DNA of 31,369 nt from Flexicrinis sp001567485 (GCA_030263635.1 SZPI01000050.1:1-31369); one strand, 5' to 3'. Shown: positions 14,924 through 22,378, counted from the stretch's first letter. Numbers and translations are program-made. Notes: a model not told the origin generated them from the sequence alone.

Positions 14924-16204
14924 ATGGAACTGCTGCAGCTCGCGTTTGGCAATCTACTGCGCGCCCGCGCCCGTTTCGTGATGACCGCCGGTGGTGTGCT
15001 GGTCGGCACCGCCGCCGTCATCCTGCTGATCGCGCTCACCATCGGCTTGCAGAACGCGGCCGAGGCGGGCATCGGCAGCAGCACGGCGCTGACCGAGCTG
15101 GACGTGTGGCCGTCGTGGAACCCGAACGTCCCCTCCGACCAAGCGCCGCAGCTCACGATCGAGACCGTGCGCTCGCTCTGGAAGGTGCCTGACGTGGTGC
15201 TGGTCATCCCGTCAGCCAACCTTGACGGCGGCGGCGAGATGACCGCGGGACAATACACCGGTTATTCGGGCGGGGTCGGCATTGACCCGCGCCTGCTGCC
15301 CTATCTCGGCCTTACCGCGGCGCAGGGCGAACTCAGCCTACAGCCGGGCGAGGTGATCGTCGGGTCGGAGGTCGGGCGCAACTTCTTCGATCCGAAGGCC
15401 GAGGAATGGTCGCCGGTCGAGGTCGATATGTACAACACGCCGGTCAAGATGAAGATCTATCAGTGGGCTGGCGAGACGCCGGCAGACCGGATCGTCAAAC
15501 TGAACGTCGTGGCCGTGCTCGCGCCCGGCAGCGCCTACGATTATTCGATCCTGATGCCGATCGAGGATGTGATCGAGTTCAACGAGTGGACGAATAACAC
15601 CGAGTTCGACCCGGAGACGTTCGTCTTTGGCCGGGTCGTCGTCCGCGCGCGCGACCGCGACACGACCAACGGGGTCGCCGAGGCGATTCGCAAGATGGGT
15701 TTCGAGGTCGGCGGCATGTCCGACTTCATCAATCAGCTCAACCAATTCTTCGGGACGATGCGCCTGATGCTGGGGGGGATCGGCGGCGTGGCGCTGCTGG
15801 TCGCGGCCTTCGGCGTCGCCAATACCATGACCATGGCGATCCTCGAACGCACCAAAGAGATCGGCTTGATGAAGGCCATCGGCGCGACCGACCGCGACGT
15901 TATGACGATCTTTCTGACGGAGGCCGCGCTGGTGGGCTTCTCCGGCGGCGTCGCCGGCGTCGGGCTGTCGCTGTTCGTGCAAAACGTGGTGAATACGGCC
16001 CTAGCGAACGTCCCGCAAGATCAAGGCGGCATCACCTTCCTGCCCATTGATCCGAGCCAGATTCAAGGGAACCTGTTCGTGATTCCGAGCGAGTTGATCC
16101 TGTTTGCGGTCACGCTGGCGACGCTGGTCGGGATCGGCGCAGGTCTGTTCCCGGCCCTGCGCGCGGCACGCCTGCTGCCCGTGCTGGCGCTCAAGTCCGA
16201 GTGA
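14924..16204 (+). CDS. ABC transporter permease, MacB/FtsX family
   Basis: This is the membrane partner of the ATPase at 12184. The 426-residue protein has the type VII layout. One N-terminal membrane helix (about residues 17-42) follows LAFGNLLRARARF. A large extracytoplasmic MacB_PCD-type domain (about 45-275) comes next, then three C-terminal helices of the FtsX domain. The last part contains ANTMTMAILERTKEIGLMKAIGAT, the family's hallmark cytoplasmic loop, and a closing FPALRAARLLPVLALK. A strong AGGAGG (14911-14916) lies 7 nt before the ATG. It ends the four-gene operon and faces phoU with only 18 nt between their ends. MacA-like adaptor genes are absent. Confidence 0.9.
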   Translation: MELLQLAFGNLLRARARFVMTAGGVLVGTAAVILLIALTIGLQNAAEAGIGSSTALTELDVWPSWNPNVPSDQAPQLTIETVRSLWKVPDVVLVIPSANLDGGGEMTAGQYTGYSGGVGIDPRLLPYLGLTAAQGELSLQPGEVIVGSEVGRNFFDPKAEEWSPVEVDMYNTPVKMKIYQWAGETPADRIVKLNVVAVLAPGSAYDYSILMPIEDVIEFNEWTNNTEFDPETFVFGRVVVRARDRDTTNGVAEAIRKMGFEVGGMSDFINQLNQFFGTMRLMLGGIGGVALLVAAFGVANTMTMAILERTKEIGLMKAIGATDRDVMTIFLTEAALVGFSGGVAGVGLSLFVQNVVNTALANVPQDQGGITFLPIDPSQIQGNLFVIPSELILFAVTLATLVGIGAGLFPALRAARLLPVLALKSE

Positions 16205-16222
16205 GGATCACCGCCGGCGGAC

Positions 16223-16861
16223 TCAGTGAAAATCTTTGAGTTCGCCGGTCGCAAGGAAGATCGCGCGTTCGCACACGATGACCGCGCACATGCCGATCTG
16301 GCGCAGGTTGTACGCGACCCGCAGCAGAAGTTGTCCGTGCTCAGGCGGGATTCCACTCTGCTCTGGGGGTTGGATCAGCACGGCGTTGATGGCGTCGAAC
16401 GTATCCATCAGCTCTTGATCGCGGCGAACAGCCGCCTCTGCACGGCGCGCGTCCTGTTGGAGCAGAGCGTTACACGCTTGTTGAGTTATCTCTGTCGCTG
16501 TGGACGCCATCTCGGCGATCAAGCTGAAAACGGACGACATATCCACCGTGGCTTCCAGCCGCTTCATACTCACGGCGAAATGCGCGATGTTCGCCGCGTG
16601 ATCCCCGACCTGCTCAAGCACCCGCGTCAGCACGATCATGCCGACGATGCGGCGTACTTCCGAAACCGCCAGCTTGCGTTCGCTCAAGAGTGAATAAGCG
16701 TATTCCTCAATGTCGAACTGCGCGACGTTGATCTGCGCGTCATTGGCGCCAACCTCGCGTGCCAGCGCCTCGTCATCTTCAAGCAGAGCCGTCAAACTGC
16801 GGCGTATGGCTTCCGTGGCCTGTTCACAAAGCAGAGTTACACGGTCTCGCAGTGTCTGCAT
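16223..16861 (-). CDS. phoU: PhoU-family protein with one intact metal motif
   Basis: PhoU proteins are cytoplasmic three-helix-bundle repeats that restrain phosphate uptake and PhoR/PhoB signalling. The 212-residue product is of normal length. ATG 16861 is chosen because GAGGAG (complement of 16869-16874) lies 7 nt upstream and the protein then starts like PhoU (MQTLRDRVTLLCEQATEAI). An upstream in-frame ATG at 16948 would add 29 unrelated residues. The first repeat has the metal motif LEQVGDHAANIA (E83, D87, H88). The second has LRQIGMCAVIV, so the E, D and H are replaced by R187, M191 and C192. No pst or phoR/phoB genes are nearby. It is divergent from sqdB. Confidence 0.85.
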   Translation of the reverse strand: MQTLRDRVTLLCEQATEAIRRSLTALLEDDEALAREVGANDAQINVAQFDIEEYAYSLLSERKLAVSEVRRIVGMIVLTRVLEQVGDHAANIAHFAVSMKRLEATVDMSSVFSLIAEMASTATEITQQACNALLQQDARRAEAAVRRDQELMDTFDAINAVLIQPPEQSGIPPEHGQLLLRVAYNLRQIGMCAVIVCERAIFLATGELKDFH

Positions 16862-17261
16862 TGCAGAACTCCTCAGATGCAGCGTTGGAAAACAACGTGC
16901 TGCGGACGAGGTTGTCCGCAGCACGTTACCGAGGGAGGAGGTTGTCATACGCCGTTAGGCTTCGGCGCGACGTGTGCAGAATTGAGAAAAGCACCGTTGT
17001 TCAAGAAAACTCTGTTTATCTGCACTTTCTCGAACACCGTTAAACACAGTGTAAATTCTGCAATCGCCGGGGCGTAGTTACATTACTCAGGGACGCGTGG
17101 TGACAAGTGTCATATTGAGCGCCCGCCTTTGAGCCGTGGACAGCCGTTTGACCGCCAGTAGACGCCGTTTCCCCCTCAGCGATACGACTTTGCGAAACTT
17201 TTCTCGATCTACGCTGTTTTCACCACTGAAACCACCTTGTACACCGATTTGGGGGACACTT
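16862..17261. other. Divergent intergenic region phoU / sqdB
   Basis: No supported gene lies in these 400 nt; short open frames here have no ribosome binding site or recognisable content. The middle (about 16980-17060) is clearly more AT-rich than the surroundings, as expected for promoters, and holds an inverted repeat listed separately. TGACAAGTGTCA at 17101-17112 is a second small dyad, upstream of sqdB. The long leader before sqdB (ATG 17262) suggests regulatory sequence. Confidence 0.5.
16994..17040. promoter_or_regulatory. Inverted repeat, candidate operator between phoU and sqdB
   Basis: CCGTTGTTCAAGAAA (16994-17008) and TTTCTCGAACACCGT (17026-17040) are complementary at 12 of 15 positions, with a core of TGTTCNAGAAA. 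The 17-nt spacer is AT-rich. The spacing between arm centres is about three helical turns, which suits a protein dimer or a DNA loop. It lies between divergent genes for a phosphate regulator homologue and a sulfolipid enzyme. No known operator consensus was recognised. Confidence 0.4.
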
Positions 17262-18461
17262 ATGCGCGTAATGATTCTCGGCGGTGACGGCTATCTGGGT
17301 TGGCCGCAGGCCGCCTACTTGTCTCAGCGGGGCTACGACGTCGCGGTATTCGACAATCAGGCACGGCGTCATTTCGATCTCAAGCACAGCATCGACAGCC
17401 TGCTGCCCATCCGCCACCTTCATCAGCGGGTCGAACGGTGGCATCAGCTCACCGGAAAGACCATCACGGTCTATCACGGTGACATCACCCACTACGACGC
17501 GCTCGCAAAGGCGATCACGGAGTTCGCGCCTGAGGCGTTGGTACACTTCGCGGAACAACGTTCGGCGCCGTTCTCGATGATCGACCGCGAACACGCCTTC
17601 TATACGCAGTACAACAACGTGCTCGGCACGCTCAACGTGATGTACGCGATCAAGGACATCGTGCCGGACTGCCACCTCGTCAAGCTGGGCACGATGGGCG
17701 AATACGGCACGCCCAACATCGACATCGAAGAGGGTTTTATCGAAATCACGCATAAGGGCCGCAAGGACGTGCTGCCCTTTCCCAAGCAGCCGGGGTCGTT
17801 CTATCACCTGACTAAGGTGCACGACTCGCACAACATTCAGTTTGGCTGCCGCATTTGGGGAATGCGCGCGACGGACTTGAATCAGGGTATCGTGTACGGC
17901 GCTGGCACCTACGAGACCGCGCTGGATGCCGACCTCGCGACGCGCTTCGACTACGATCAGGTATACGGCACGGCGCTCAACCGCTTCTGCATTCAGGCGG
18001 CCATCGGCTATCCGCTCACCGTGTACGGCAGCGGCGGGCAGACGCGCGGGTACATCAACATCAAGGACACCGTGCGCTGCATCGAACTCGCCATCGAGTC
18101 GGTTCCTGCGGCGGGTGAATACCGCGTGTTCAATCAAGTCACCGAGTGGTACTCGATCAACGACATCGCCGAGAAGGTGCAGCGCGTCGGCGGTCAGATG
18201 GGGCTGGACGTGCAGGCGCACCAGATCCCCAATCCACGGGTCGAATCGGAAAATCACTACTACAACGTCGTGCATACCAAGCTGCTCGACCTCGGGCTGG
18301 AGCCGCATCTGCTCAACGACGAGGAGATCGAAGGCATGATCCGCCTCGCGCTTCAGCACCGCGACCGCATCGACGAACGGCTCATCAAGCCCACCGTGAA
18401 CTGGCGCAGCACCGCCAATCAGGTCACTCAGGCTGCCGTGGCGCAAATCGAGCCGGCCTAG
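17262..18461 (+). CDS. sqdB: UDP-sulfoquinovose synthase
   Basis: SqdB converts UDP-glucose and sulfite to UDP-sulfoquinovose, the head-group donor for the sulfolipid SQDG. The 399-residue protein is a short-chain dehydrogenase/epimerase with the NAD loop GGDGYLGW (residues 7-14). Its wording is very close to plant SQD1: FDLKHSIDSLLPI, HFAEQRSAPFSMID, LVKLGTMGEYGTPNIDIEEG and GSFYHLTKVHDSHN. The catalytic residues are T144, Y181 and K185. A late GGQTRGYINIKDTVRCIE segment follows. ATG 17262 has GGGGGA about 5 nt upstream. A start at 17136 would add 42 residues that do not belong to the family. SQDG often replaces phospholipids under phosphate limitation, which fits the nearby phoU. Confidence 0.93.
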   Translation: MRVMILGGDGYLGWPQAAYLSQRGYDVAVFDNQARRHFDLKHSIDSLLPIRHLHQRVERWHQLTGKTITVYHGDITHYDALAKAITEFAPEALVHFAEQRSAPFSMIDREHAFYTQYNNVLGTLNVMYAIKDIVPDCHLVKLGTMGEYGTPNIDIEEGFIEITHKGRKDVLPFPKQPGSFYHLTKVHDSHNIQFGCRIWGMRATDLNQGIVYGAGTYETALDADLATRFDYDQVYGTALNRFCIQAAIGYPLTVYGSGGQTRGYINIKDTVRCIELAIESVPAAGEYRVFNQVTEWYSINDIAEKVQRVGGQMGLDVQAHQIPNPRVESENHYYNVVHTKLLDLGLEPHLLNDEEIEGMIRLALQHRDRIDERLIKPTVNWRSTANQVTQAAVAQIEPA

Positions 18462-18551
18462 TCCCTCGCAACCGACACATCGCACCGCGCGGCCGGGGCG
18501 TCACACACAGGCGTCCCGGTCGTGCGTCGTCACACGCTTGGATAACCGTTG

Positions 18552-19364
18552 ATGTACAGCTACGTCACCCTTGTCGCCAACGCCGACTACGTCCTTGGCG
18601 CGATTGCCCTCGCCCGCTCGCTGAAGAGGGTCGGCGCACAGGCCCCGCTCACCGTGATGACGACCGGCGACTATGAGCATCTGGAGACACTCGCGGCGCT
18701 CGGCTGTACGCTGCTGCCGGTCGAGCCGCTTCCACTGTCCGAGGCGTTCCGGTCACGCCATGCCCGCGAGTCGATACACACGCAGTCGCCGTATCTCAAA
18801 GGGAACAAGCCCGCGTTCCATGATCCGCTGCTGAACTTCGCCAAGCTGCGCCTGTGGGAATTGGATCGCTTCGAGCGCGTCGTGTTTATTGACGCGGACG
18901 CGCTCGTCATCCGCTCGATTGACCGCCTTTTCGGGTATCCAGAGTTCTCGGCCGCGCCGAACGTGTACGAATCGCTGGCCGACTTTCACCGTTTGAACAG
19001 CGGCGTCTTCGTCGCGCAGCCTAACCGGAACACGTTCGACTCCATGCTCGCGGCGCTGGACACGCCGGACGCGTATTGGCGGCGCACCGATCAGACCTTT
19101 CTTGAGACGTACTTCCCGGAGTGGCACGGCCTGCCCTACACCGACAATACGCTGCAATACGTATGGTTCAACCTGCCGCAGCTGTGGCGCTGGAGCAGTA
19201 TCCGCCTCATCCACTATCAGTACGAAAAGCCGTGGGAGCCGAATCATCCCAAGCAGGATGTCTTAAAGCCGCTGATCGACGTGTGGTGGTGTGTGTACGA
19301 AACGGGCCGCATGCCGGATCGCCTCCCTGAGCCGCCCCAGCCCACGAACCAGCAAGCCCACTGA
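18552..19364 (+). CDS. GT8-family glycosyltransferase, possible SqdD-like sulfolipid enzyme
   Basis: The 270-residue protein has the GT8 (glycogenin-like) fold signature: an N-terminal YVTLVANADYVLGAIALARSL, the metal-binding DAD motif in VVFIDADALV (residues 114-116), LNSGVFVAQPN, TDQTFLETYF and a C-terminal HYQYEKPW. Family members transfer a hexose from a UDP-sugar with retention. It follows sqdB by 90 nt on the same strand. In Rhodobacter the sulfolipid operon includes sqdD, described as glycogenin-related, so this gene may transfer sulfoquinovose. That role is inferred; a glycan or glycogen role is the alternative. ATG 18552 is preferred over TTG 18549. The ribosome binding site is weak. 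Confidence 0.82.
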   Translation: MYSYVTLVANADYVLGAIALARSLKRVGAQAPLTVMTTGDYEHLETLAALGCTLLPVEPLPLSEAFRSRHARESIHTQSPYLKGNKPAFHDPLLNFAKLRLWELDRFERVVFIDADALVIRSIDRLFGYPEFSAAPNVYESLADFHRLNSGVFVAQPNRNTFDSMLAALDTPDAYWRRTDQTFLETYFPEWHGLPYTDNTLQYVWFNLPQLWRWSSIRLIHYQYEKPWEPNHPKQDVLKPLIDVWWCVYETGRMPDRLPEPPQPTNQQAH

Positions 19365-19368
19365 TCCG

Positions 19369-19395
19369 CCGGTGTCCGGCCAAGCCTCACACCGG
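19369..19395. terminator. Stem-loop between convergent GT8 and histidine kinase genes
   Basis: CCGGTGT (19369-19375) pairs perfectly with ACACCGG (19389-19395) around a 13-nt loop, placed in the 44-nt gap between two convergent stop codons. There is no T-run on either strand, so it may be a weak or factor-dependent bidirectional terminator. Confidence 0.4.
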
Positions 19396-19408
19396 AATCG
19401 CGAGGGGG

Positions 19409-20590
19409 CTATCCGCCGTTCGTCTCCCCCGCTGGCGGCGTATGGGCCGAGGTGGGCGGCGACGTATGCGGGATATCGGCGCGCAGGGTTGCCCCATGCC
19501 CCGGCGACGAGTCGATGGTCAGTGTGCCGCCGAGCCGTCCAACGCGGCTTGTCATGTTGTCGAGGCCGCGGCCGCGCTGTACCGTCGCCGGGTTGAACCC
19601 GATTCCGTTGTCGGAGATGGTCAATTCGGTGCTGTGGCCGTTGTCGACCAGTTCGACGTACACCTCGCTGGCGCGGGCGTGGCGCGCGATATTGGAGAGC
19701 ATCTCGCGCGTGAGCTGCACCAGCACATGAACCTTGTCCTCGGTCAAATGTGTCAATCCGGGTTGGATGTCGCTGACCAAGCGCGACGACGACACACTGC
19801 GGAATCCCTCGAACACTTCCCTGAACTGGTCGCCCAACGTGACCGCATAATCCACGCCCCGATTGAGATCACGGATGTACATGCGCAGGTCTTCGATCAC
19901 CCGGTTCAGCTCGCTGGCCGCGTTCTTGAGCTGCTCGGCGATTTCATCCGGCGGGTTCTGGGTTCGCCGCGTGATGTCGAGACGGATGCCGACCGAAAAG
20001 ATCTGCTGGATGATGCCGTCATGCAGTTCCATCGCGATGCGGTCGCGTTCCTCGATGATCGCCAGCTTGCGCAGCTGTTCGTTCAGACGCGCGTTCTCGA
20101 TGGCGACGGCGGCATGCCCCGCCAGCATCGTCACGAGGCGCTCGTCCTCGTCGCTGAAGGGCTGATTGTTCAGCCGGTCGCACAGGTACAGGCTGCCCAA
20201 ATGCACACCCTTCGAGATGATCGGAACGCCGAGGAAGCTGGTCATCGTCGGGTGAGCCGCGCAGAACCCCGCCGACCGAGGATCCTGCCGCAGGTCTTCA
20301 AGCCGGATCGGGTTGGTCACGCGCAGCAGTTCGCGCAGCAGGCCGTGACCCACCGGCAGGTGATCCATGCGGGCGACCTGCCGTTCGGTCATGCCATACG
20401 TATAGAACTGCGCCAACCCGCCCATCTCGCTCGGCACACCGAGCGCGGCATAACGAGCGTTAACGAGATGCGCGGAGATCTCTGCCAAGCGGCGCAGCAC
20501 GCGCTCGATGCTGATCTCCGTCGTCAGCGCCCGGATCGCGTCGCTAAGCGCATCCAGTTGACTTCGTGGCGCGGAAGGTCCACTCACCAT
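19409..20590 (-). CDS. GAF-domain sensor histidine kinase, NarX/DevS type
   Basis: The 393-residue soluble sensor kinase has no membrane segments. A GAF domain covers about residues 25-168 (SFLGVPIISKGVHLGSLYLCDR, AGHAAVAIENARL). It is followed by a HisKA_3 dimerisation segment with phospho-acceptor H190 in ERDRIAMELHDGIIQQIFS. The HATPase core has the N-box EMLSNIARHA, ISDNGIGF and GRGLDNM. This is the layout of NarL-family partner kinases such as DevS/DosT. Whether the GAF domain binds heme or another ligand cannot be told. It is divergent from a NarL-type regulator 91 nt away, its evident partner. A probable extended -10 for this gene lies at 20646 to 20638. Confidence 0.9.
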   Translation of the reverse strand: MVSGPSAPRSQLDALSDAIRALTTEISIERVLRRLAEISAHLVNARYAALGVPSEMGGLAQFYTYGMTERQVARMDHLPVGHGLLRELLRVTNPIRLEDLRQDPRSAGFCAAHPTMTSFLGVPIISKGVHLGSLYLCDRLNNQPFSDEDERLVTMLAGHAAVAIENARLNEQLRKLAIIEERDRIAMELHDGIIQQIFSVGIRLDITRRTQNPPDEIAEQLKNAASELNRVIEDLRMYIRDLNRGVDYAVTLGDQFREVFEGFRSVSSSRLVSDIQPGLTHLTEDKVHVLVQLTREMLSNIARHARASEVYVELVDNGHSTELTISDNGIGFNPATVQRGRGLDNMTSRVGRLGGTLTIDSSPGHGATLRADIPHTSPPTSAHTPPAGETNGG

Positions 20591-20630
20591 TACACTATTC
20601 CATCTACCAATACGTTTCGATCGATTGGCA

Positions 20631-20646
20631 TGCTAAGATCATAGCA
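20631..20646. promoter_or_regulatory. Palindromic divergent promoter region of the two-component pair
   Basis: The 16 nt TGCTAAGATCATAGCA match their reverse complement at 14 positions. Each strand carries an extended -10 element, TG-C-TAAGAT on the plus strand (20631-20639) and TG-C-TATGAT on the minus strand (20646-20638). The two promoters therefore overlap almost completely. Recognisable -35 elements are weak on both sides. The dyad could also be the binding site of the NarL-type regulator encoded beside it. Confidence 0.5.
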
Positions 20647-20681
20647 CTCAAGGCCGGCGGTCGTTAGGGGAAGGAACGCGG

Positions 20682-21344
20682 ATGTCCCAGATTCGGATCG
20701 TAGTGGCGGACGACCATGAAGTAGTGCGCATGGGCATCAAGGCGATGATTCAGCAGAATCCCAGTATGGTCGTCGTCGCCGAAGCGGACAACGGCGAAGA
20801 GGCGGTCAAGCAAGCGCTCAAGCACCGACCCGACATCGTTGTGATGGATGTGCGTATGCCGCAGCTCGGGGGCATCGACGCCTGCAAGCAGATCACCGAA
20901 CGCGCGCCGGAAGTACGCGTCGTGATGCTGACGACCTTCGCCGAAGACGACCTGCTGTTTGCCGCAATCCGCGCCGGGGCGGCAGGCTATGTCCTCAAGC
21001 GCATCGGCAACGACGACCTTGTGCGGACGATCGAACAGGTCGCGCGCGGGGAATCGGCGATTGATCCGGCGATGGTGTCCTCGGTCTTCCGCGAGGTCGC
21101 GCTGGCGGAAAAGCAGAAGGAAGCATCGGTGTTCTCAGACTTGTCGCCGCAGGAACTGCGCGTGCTGGCCTCAATCGCCGACGGCATGACCAACCGCGAG
21201 ATCGCCAGCAAGCTGTTTCTCGGCGAAGGCACGGTGCGCAACTACGTGAGCAGCATCCTCGGCAAGCTGAACCTGTCAAACCGGGCGGAAGCCGCCGCGT
21301 TCGCCGTGCAGCATCACGTCAAGGACATCATCGGCTCGGAGTAA
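20682..21344 (+). CDS. NarL/FixJ-family response regulator
   Basis: The 220-residue DNA-binding regulator has a receiver domain with acidic pocket D10-D11, phospho-acceptor D56 in DIVVMDVRMP, switch threonines in MLTTF and lysine in YVLKRIG. A LuxR-type helix-turn-helix follows in the last 65 residues (LSPQELRVLASIADGMTNREIASKL, then GTVRNYVSSILGKLNLSNR). AAGGAA sits about 7 nt before the ATG. It is divergent from the GAF histidine kinase, so it is probably phosphorylated by it and may regulate both genes through the palindrome between them. Target genes are unknown. Confidence 0.93.
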   Translation: MSQIRIVVADDHEVVRMGIKAMIQQNPSMVVVAEADNGEEAVKQALKHRPDIVVMDVRMPQLGGIDACKQITERAPEVRVVMLTTFAEDDLLFAAIRAGAAGYVLKRIGNDDLVRTIEQVARGESAIDPAMVSSVFREVALAEKQKEASVFSDLSPQELRVLASIADGMTNREIASKLFLGEGTVRNYVSSILGKLNLSNRAEAAAFAVQHHVKDIIGSE

Positions 21345-21382
21345 GACGCTGTCCGGTGTGACTCGTCGCGCGCCTTCTGGGA

Positions 21383-21571
21383 TCAGCCCCCGCCATCCTC
21401 CACCAGCAGCGCCTCAGCCACCGTCAGCAGATCGGCGCGGCAGGCTGGCGGAATGGCGTCATCAGGCAGCGTGTCGAGCCGCTCCACGAGCGCGCCGATC
21501 TCCGCAAGCGAATCCACGACGAACGGGTCGCGGGCAAATGGATCGAGTGTGCCTTCGATCCACCAATTGCG
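21383..21571 (-). pseudogene. Gene remnant lacking a start codon
   Basis: A reading frame with strong coding character (G/C at most third positions) runs from about 21571 down to a stop at 21385-21383. It would encode RNWWIEGTLDPFARDPF and then about 45 residues ending in a helix-rich LLTVAEALLVEDGGG. Upstream it stays open to a stop at 21649-21647 but has no ATG, GTG or TTG there. The only start is an internal GTG at 21517, giving 44 residues without a good ribosome binding site. It looks like the 3' end of a lost gene. The family is not recognised. The rest of the 388-nt gap holds only a stem-loop. Confidence 0.4.
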
Positions 21572-21674
21572 TACGTTTCCCGGTTTTCGTGTGTCAGTTG
21601 ACCCACTCTCTTGGATGTTCTTGAATCCCTGCGTGGAGGTGGCGCGTCATAAGTCAGGGGGTCGAATCGAATAG

Positions 21675-21709
21675 GGGGATCGCCGGCCGGGGAGCCGCCG
21701 ACGATCCCC
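21675..21709. terminator. Stem-loop downstream of uspA
   Basis: GGGGATCG (21675-21682) and CGATCCCC (21702-21709) are perfect 8-nt complements around a GC-rich 19-nt loop. It begins 24 nt beyond the uspA stop codon in the direction of its transcription. No T-run follows, so intrinsic termination is uncertain. Confidence 0.4.
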
Positions 21710-21732
21710 AAACCGTATTCGAAGAATGTCCG

Positions 21733-22212
21733 CTACTTGCCGCCTCCCCGCTTCATGGGCGGGATAACCAGCACAGGGCACGGGGCTTTGGGCAGCACGT
21801 CAGACGCGACACTGCCGAGGATGACCTTGCCCAACCCGGTGCGGCCGTGGGTCGCCATCACGATCAGGTCGTACCCTTGTTCCGCCACTGCGATGATCGA
21901 CTCGACAACGCTGCCGGTGACGACCTCCTGCTGGACGGTCACGTCTTTGCGGGTGAACGATTCCTGAATACCGCGCAGATATTCGCGCTGCGCGGCGAGC
22001 GCCCGTGGGTCGCTCGCGTAGCGGGGATCGGACGCCATCGGCACAGGCTGGCCGATCATGCCGGCCATCACCAGCGACGCCGCCCAATCTTCTTCCAATA
22101 CGGACAACAGAGTGATCTGGCCGCCGGGCGCGACGATCTCCTGCGCGTACTTGACCGCCGTCTCCGCGATGTCAGATCCATCGAGGGTTACGAGGATTTT
22201 CTTGAATGCCAT
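21733..22212 (-). CDS. Universal stress protein (UspA family)
   Basis: The 159-residue single-domain Usp is a small cytoplasmic nucleotide-binding protein linked to stress survival. It starts with MAFKKILVTLDGSDIAETAV. It has the late nucleotide-binding segment MATHGRTGLGKVILGSVASDV (residues 119-139) and ends with CPVLVIPP. Compared with the ATP-binding pattern G-2x-G-9x-G-S, the first glycine is alanine (A120) while G123, G133 and S134 are kept. ATP binding is therefore likely but not certain. A strong GGAGGAGG lies about 6 nt before the ATG at 22212. A 9-bp dyad surrounds its probable -10. It is transcribed alone. Confidence 0.93.
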   Translation of the reverse strand: MAFKKILVTLDGSDIAETAVKYAQEIVAPGGQITLLSVLEEDWAASLVMAGMIGQPVPMASDPRYASDPRALAAQREYLRGIQESFTRKDVTVQQEVVTGSVVESIIAVAEQGYDLIVMATHGRTGLGKVILGSVASDVLPKAPCPVLVIPPMKRGGGK

Positions 22213-22230
22213 CGTGTCCTCCTCCAGCCT

Positions 22231-22264
22231 ATCAGGATGTTTCTATTGTACATCTCATCCTGAT
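22231..22264. promoter_or_regulatory. Dyad around the probable uspA -10 element
   Basis: ATCAGGATG (22231-22239) and CATCCTGAT (22256-22264) are perfect inverted 9-mers with a 16-nt spacer. The spacer contains TACAAT on the minus strand (22250 to 22245), a good -10 with a predicted start about 25 nt before the uspA ATG. The -35 is not obvious. A protein bound at the dyad would block or reshape this promoter. Confidence 0.45.
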
Positions 22265-22350
22265 CGATCTATGTCCAATCACAGCATAGCCTAGGAGTAC
22301 TACACGGGGCATGTGACGAATTGACCGGCACTCCGCGCGGTTTGTCACTA

Positions 22351-22378
22351 TTGCATAATTTCAGGAACGCGGTACAGT
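22351..22378 (+). promoter_or_regulatory. Weak promoter candidate for the small gene at 22413
   Basis: TTGCAT (22351-22356) and TACAGT (22373-22378) are separated by 16 nt and end 35 nt before the start codon. The region from 22340 to 22360 is AT-rich compared with its surroundings. Both boxes are imperfect. Confidence 0.25.

Noticed and set aside
16877..17077. Short open frames between phoU and sqdB
   Set aside because: The predicted peptides have no coherent composition or ribosome site, and the region has promoter-like AT content.
19409..20590. Heme-binding oxygen or redox sensor, as in DevS/DosT
   Set aside because: The GAF and kinase layout resembles those proteins, but I cannot place the proximal heme histidine with confidence, so no ligand is claimed.
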